Source: Clostridium sp. (lineage in GTDB: Bacteria; Bacillota_A; Clostridia; Lachnospirales; Lachnospiraceae). Taken from it: a stretch of DNA of 15,867 bases. The first letter of the stretch is position 1. Each line of letters opens with the position of its first letter. Under the pieces are notes generated by a model. That model made no database searches. It saw only the letters and a program-made list of their open reading frames with translations, and was not told the DNA's origin. The stretch spans positions 1-15,867 of the forward strand of contig JAMPAW010000070.1 of NCBI GenBank assembly GCA_023666975.1. The letters run 5' to 3'. Made by a program: the position numbers and the translations under genes. Shown here in pieces: positions 13,281 to 15,867 of the stretch.

Positions 13281-13442
13281 GTCATGTTGATAAGGTTGAT
13301 TGTTCGACGAAAGTGATAACGGTGATATGACCATGGACGTTGTTTATGGGATAAGAATTAGGCAATGGCACAACGAACGTCTTGAAAACCTGAGTTTCAT
13401 AATTGCCTGGATAAGAATGATAGAGAAAGAGGGATACTGAAG
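13281..13442 (+). promoter_or_regulatory. Structured 5' leader of the carbamoyltransferase operon
   Basis: This gene-free stretch can form three stems: GTCAT/ATGAC (13281-13285, 13327-13331), CCAT/ATGG (13331-13334, 13345-13348) and AGGCAAT/ATTGCCT (13360-13366, 13402-13408). The sequence GGATAAGAAT occurs twice, exactly 60 bases apart (13349 and 13409), flanking the third stem. No terminator T-run, PyrR-binding loop, T-box or known riboswitch core was seen. A regulatory RNA role is a guess based on length and pairing. Confidence 0.35.
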
Positions 13443-14381
13443 ATGAGAAATATGATTAATTTTAGTAATTTCAGCAAGGAAGAATTGAGCGGAATTTTAG
13501 ATTTGGCCTACGATATGAAGCAGAATCCGGAGAAATATTCCACGAGCCTTAAAGGGAAAAAATTATATACTCTGTTTGAGAAGACGTCTACCCGCACGTT
13601 CCTCTCCTTTACGACGGGCATTACGGAGCTTGGAGGGACGTATTATAACCAGCTTTGGAAGGATTCCAATTTTGTGTTGGGCGAGCCGGTTTCAGAGATT
13701 AAATATGTGTGCCGCAACGTGGATATTATCATGGCGCGTCTGATTAAGAATGAGACGGTGGAGTTGTTTGGCGATAATGTGACAGTGCCGTTTATCAACG
13801 GCTGTGATTCGACGTATCACCCGTGCCAGATTTTGGCAGATGCGCTGACCTTGAAGGAACATTTTGGCGGACTGAATGTCAAGCTTTTATATATTGGTGC
13901 CAAGAATAATGTTTTCAATTCTCTGGTGGAATTTTTTGCCAAGATGGGCGAGGGGACGATATACGGTTTGACGCCGCTGGTGAACGATACTGCGGTAGAT
14001 GACGGTTTTTATGAGCGGGCGAAGGCTACCGGACATTATGTGGAGCTTGACTGTGCAATGTCCATGGAAGAGGCGAAGAAATATGCCGCCGAGATGGACG
14101 TACTCTATACCGATACATGGGTGGATATGGAATTTTTTAACAATCCGGAGTATCAGAAGCAGAAAGAGGAGACGCTGGCTAAGATGATGCCGTATCAGAT
14201 TAACCGTGACTTTGTTGCTGGCAGCAGGGCAAGGGTTATGCATGATATGCCGATGCATGTGGGGTATGAAATCAGTCAGGAGGTTGTGGACGATAATCTG
14301 GATTTGATTTTAGACCAGGCGGAAAACCGCCGTCATGCGGAAAAGGCGGTTATGGTGACGTTGCTTACCGGATTGGAGTGA
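13443..14381 (+). CDS. Ornithine carbamoyltransferase-like enzyme of uncertain substrate
   Basis: The 312-aa protein belongs to the aspartate/ornithine carbamoyltransferase superfamily, which moves the carbamoyl group of carbamoyl phosphate to an amine. Carbamoyl-phosphate residues are kept: STRT at 49-52 (the usual second Arg is F53), HPCQ at 126-129, and NNV-x-NS at 155-160. The amino-acid side differs from true OTC: the SMG-loop region reads D224-TWVDME where OTC has D-x-W-x-SMG, and the HCLP motif reads HDMP (267-270). It may therefore use another amine or amino acid. The start ATG 13443 follows AGAGGG at moderate distance. It is first in an operon with a membrane protein and pyrB, behind a long leader. 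Confidence 0.85.
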   Translation: MRNMINFSNFSKEELSGILDLAYDMKQNPEKYSTSLKGKKLYTLFEKTSTRTFLSFTTGITELGGTYYNQLWKDSNFVLGEPVSEIKYVCRNVDIIMARLIKNETVELFGDNVTVPFINGCDSTYHPCQILADALTLKEHFGGLNVKLLYIGAKNNVFNSLVEFFAKMGEGTIYGLTPLVNDTAVDDGFYERAKATGHYVELDCAMSMEEAKKYAAEMDVLYTDTWVDMEFFNNPEYQKQKEETLAKMMPYQINRDFVAGSRARVMHDMPMHVGYEISQEVVDDNLDLILDQAENRRHAEKAVMVTLLTGLE

Positions 14382-14899
14382 GAGCATTGGAACTGGATAT
14401 TGTACTGAATGCCCTGTCGGTTATCCTGTTTCTTGGTTTCGGCATGGCCGCATTGATTGCATTTTCTACGATTGACAGACAAAAGGAGATAACGATAAAC
14501 AGCAGATACGGGCGACAGACCGGACCGTTGGAAATTTTCTATGTGAATCTGGCATTACTGCTGGTCGCAGGAATGCTCTACCGGCATAGCTACCGGTTTC
14601 TGCCTGCATTGGCGGTCTTTGTTTTGCTAATCTTCTTTAACAGCCGTATGCTAAGTGGCCTTTCCCCCACGGGTGTATTTATTGGAACGACTTATCTGGA
14701 GTGGGGGAAAATCCAGTCATACCGGATAGTCAACGATGCAATCAGCACGATAGAGATTAAGGTATATGCGAACAAAAAGTGCTATGTACTGCGCTGTGAT
14801 AAAGAATGCCGTTCCGAGGCAGAGGATTATTTTAAAGAACATGACATTCCGGTGAGGAGTGATAGAGAAGAGGAGGAGCAGAATGAGACATTTGATTGA
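14378..14899 (+). CDS. Small membrane protein of unknown function
   Basis: The 173-aa protein has an N-terminal membrane helix (about 8-30), one or two more between about 50 and 90, and a soluble C-terminal part. In that part, [19 protein letters not shown] and [19 protein letters not shown] resemble the small conserved domain of DUF5673-like proteins; the assignment is tentative. The GTG at 14378 overlaps the preceding stop as GTGA, which indicates translational coupling. An in-frame TTG at 14387 with GGAG eight bases upstream is an equally good or better start. Its end overlaps the pyrB start by 17 bp. The position between two carbamoyltransferases suggests cotranscription, but no function in the pathway is known. 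Confidence 0.75.
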   Translation: MRALELDIVLNALSVILFLGFGMAALIAFSTIDRQKEITINSRYGRQTGPLEIFYVNLALLLVAGMLYRHSYRFLPALAVFVLLIFFNSRMLSGLSPTGVFIGTTYLEWGKIQSYRIVNDAISTIEIKVYANKKCYVLRCDKECRSEAEDYFKEHDIPVRSDREEEEQNETFD

Positions 14900-15794
14900 C
14901 CCTATGGATTTAAGTGTGCAGGAAATTGATGAATTAATGGATTTGGCAGATGATATTATTGCACATAAGGAGAAATACAGTAAGGTCTGTGAAGGGAAAA
15001 AATTGGCAACCCTGTTTTTTGAACCAAGTACAAGAACCCGGCTTAGCTTTGAGGCAGCGATGATGGAATTAGGGGGAAATGTACTTGGTTTTTCTTCGTC
15101 TGATTCCTCCTCCTCGGCAAAGGGAGAAAGTGTGGCGGATACTGTGAAGGTAGTGTCATGCTATGCGGACATTATTGCGATGCGCCACCCGAAGGAGGGA
15201 GCACCGCTGCTGGCTTCGCTGAAGTCGGATTCGCCGATTATTAACGCAGGAGACGGCGGACATAATCACCCTACGCAGACGCTGACCGATTTGCTGACCA
15301 TACGCCGGGAGAAGGGGCAGTTCGGAAATATTACGATAGGCTTTTGTGGAGATTTGAAATTTGGCCGGACTGTTCATTCACTGATTAAGGCGTTGTCCAG
15401 ATATGACAATGTCCGCTATATCATGATTTCCCCGGAGGAGCTGGAAATTCCGGAATATCTTCGGGAAGAGGTTTTTGTCAAAAACAATATTCCGTATGAA
15501 AAAGTCCGCACAATTGATGAGGTGATCGAGCAGCTCGATATCTTATATATGACCAGAGTACAGAAGGAACGCTTCTTCAACGAGGCCGATTATATCCGCT
15601 TAAAGGATACCTATATTTTGGATATGCCAAAGCTGAAAAAGGCCAAAGAGGATTTGAGCATTCTTCACCCGTTGCCGAGAGTAAATGAGATTGCCGTCGA
15701 AGTGGACGACGACCCAAGGGCCTGTTATTTTCGTCAGGCATTAAATGGAAAGTATATCCGCATGGCGTTGATTATCAAGCTTTTGGGTATTTAG
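14883..15794 (+). CDS. pyrB: Aspartate carbamoyltransferase catalytic subunit
   Basis: PyrB joins carbamoyl phosphate and L-aspartate to give carbamoyl aspartate, the first committed step of pyrimidine synthesis. The 303-aa protein has the carbamoyl-phosphate site STRTR (49-53), the SSSSAKGES loop with K80 reaching across the trimer, RHP (101-103), HPTQ (129-132) and the aspartate-side HPLPRVNEI near the C-terminus. The length is normal. The ATG 14883 is chosen because AGGAGG (14871-14876) lies six bases before it and the family begins there; the in-frame codons back to 14859 are extra. It is translationally coupled to the preceding gene. The usual partner pyrI does not start within the 73 bases that remain. 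Confidence 0.96.
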   Translation: MRHLIDPMDLSVQEIDELMDLADDIIAHKEKYSKVCEGKKLATLFFEPSTRTRLSFEAAMMELGGNVLGFSSSDSSSSAKGESVADTVKVVSCYADIIAMRHPKEGAPLLASLKSDSPIINAGDGGHNHPTQTLTDLLTIRREKGQFGNITIGFCGDLKFGRTVHSLIKALSRYDNVRYIMISPEELEIPEYLREEVFVKNNIPYEKVRTIDEVIEQLDILYMTRVQKERFFNEADYIRLKDTYILDMPKLKKAKEDLSILHPLPRVNEIAVEVDDDPRACYFRQALNGKYIRMALIIKLLGI

Positions 15795-15809
15795 TGTAAC
15801 GATTTGTAA

Positions 15810-15867
15810 TTAACCGGACTTTATTCTTGCCTGAATCTTTGTCTGCATCGTTGCCTTTTCTTGACGT
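15810..15867 (-). CDS. Possible C-terminal end of a convergent gene (partial)
   Basis: On the minus strand, a frame entering from the window edge encodes a Lys/Gln/Arg-rich tail (QEKATMQTKIQARIKSG) and stops at 15810-15812. This looks like a protein end, but only about 18 codons are visible, so it may be chance. Confidence 0.25.
   Translation of the reverse strand, partial: RQEKATMQTKIQARIKSG

Noticed and set aside
13281..13442. PyrR-binding attenuator, T-box or known riboswitch before the carbamoyltransferase
   Set aside because: No conserved PyrR loop, no T-box GGTGG-type sequence and no terminator with T-run could be seen.
15795..15867. pyrI directly after pyrB
   Set aside because: No ribosome site with a start codon and PyrI-like N-terminus is visible in the remaining bases; the gene could still lie outside the window.

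Overview
The window reads as chromosomal DNA of a low-to-moderate GC Gram-positive bacterium, most likely a gut-type Clostridia member of the Lachnospiraceae. This is an inference from strong GGAGG-type ribosome sites, sigma-A-like promoters, a holin-like type I toxin, a cell-wall-binding-repeat secreted protein, a Gram-positive LexA box and general protein flavour. No rRNA, tRNA or CRISPR array was seen.

Layout. (a) 1 to about 1400: an IS4-type insertion sequence, transposase on the minus strand. (b) About 1400-8027: an accessory stretch of small unrelated genes: beta-carbonic anhydrase, AraC regulator converging on a small cupin protein, GNAT acetyltransferase, membrane-anchored metallo-beta-lactamase-fold protein, lipoprotein, a truncated GNAT and a nitroreductase. 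They are interleaved with three families of direct repeats. The largest (about 350 bp, at 1496 and 3912) is a complete type I toxin-antitoxin cassette. It holds a promoter, a 38-aa basic membrane peptide whose ribosome site lies in a hairpin, and a convergent antisense RNA with its own promoter and terminator. A 46-bp perfect repeat flanks the MBL-lipoprotein pair, and a 42-bp repeat carries the same ribosome site in front of the lipoprotein and nitroreductase genes. (c) 8026-12340: uvrA with a LexA box, then a secreted protein with a Cys/His domain and cell-wall-binding repeats, closed by a terminator. (d) 12495-13223: a MerR-type coiled-coil protein. (e) 13247-15794: a promoter and about 160-nt structured leader, an OTC-like carbamoyltransferase with altered substrate loops, a small membrane protein and aspartate carbamoyltransferase pyrB, overlapping and apparently one operon. 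The last bases may hold the tail of a convergent gene.

The most interesting system is the duplicated toxin cassette. The two copies appear identical through the toxin and its 5' leader but differ sharply in one 34-35 nt block. That block lies exactly where the antisense RNA and the toxin mRNA 3' end would pair, as expected if two paralogous antitoxins have diverged so that each recognises only its own toxin mRNA. Two perfect DnaA boxes lie just upstream of copy 1. The repeats suggest that the accessory stretch was built by repeated recombination or cassette-like insertion.
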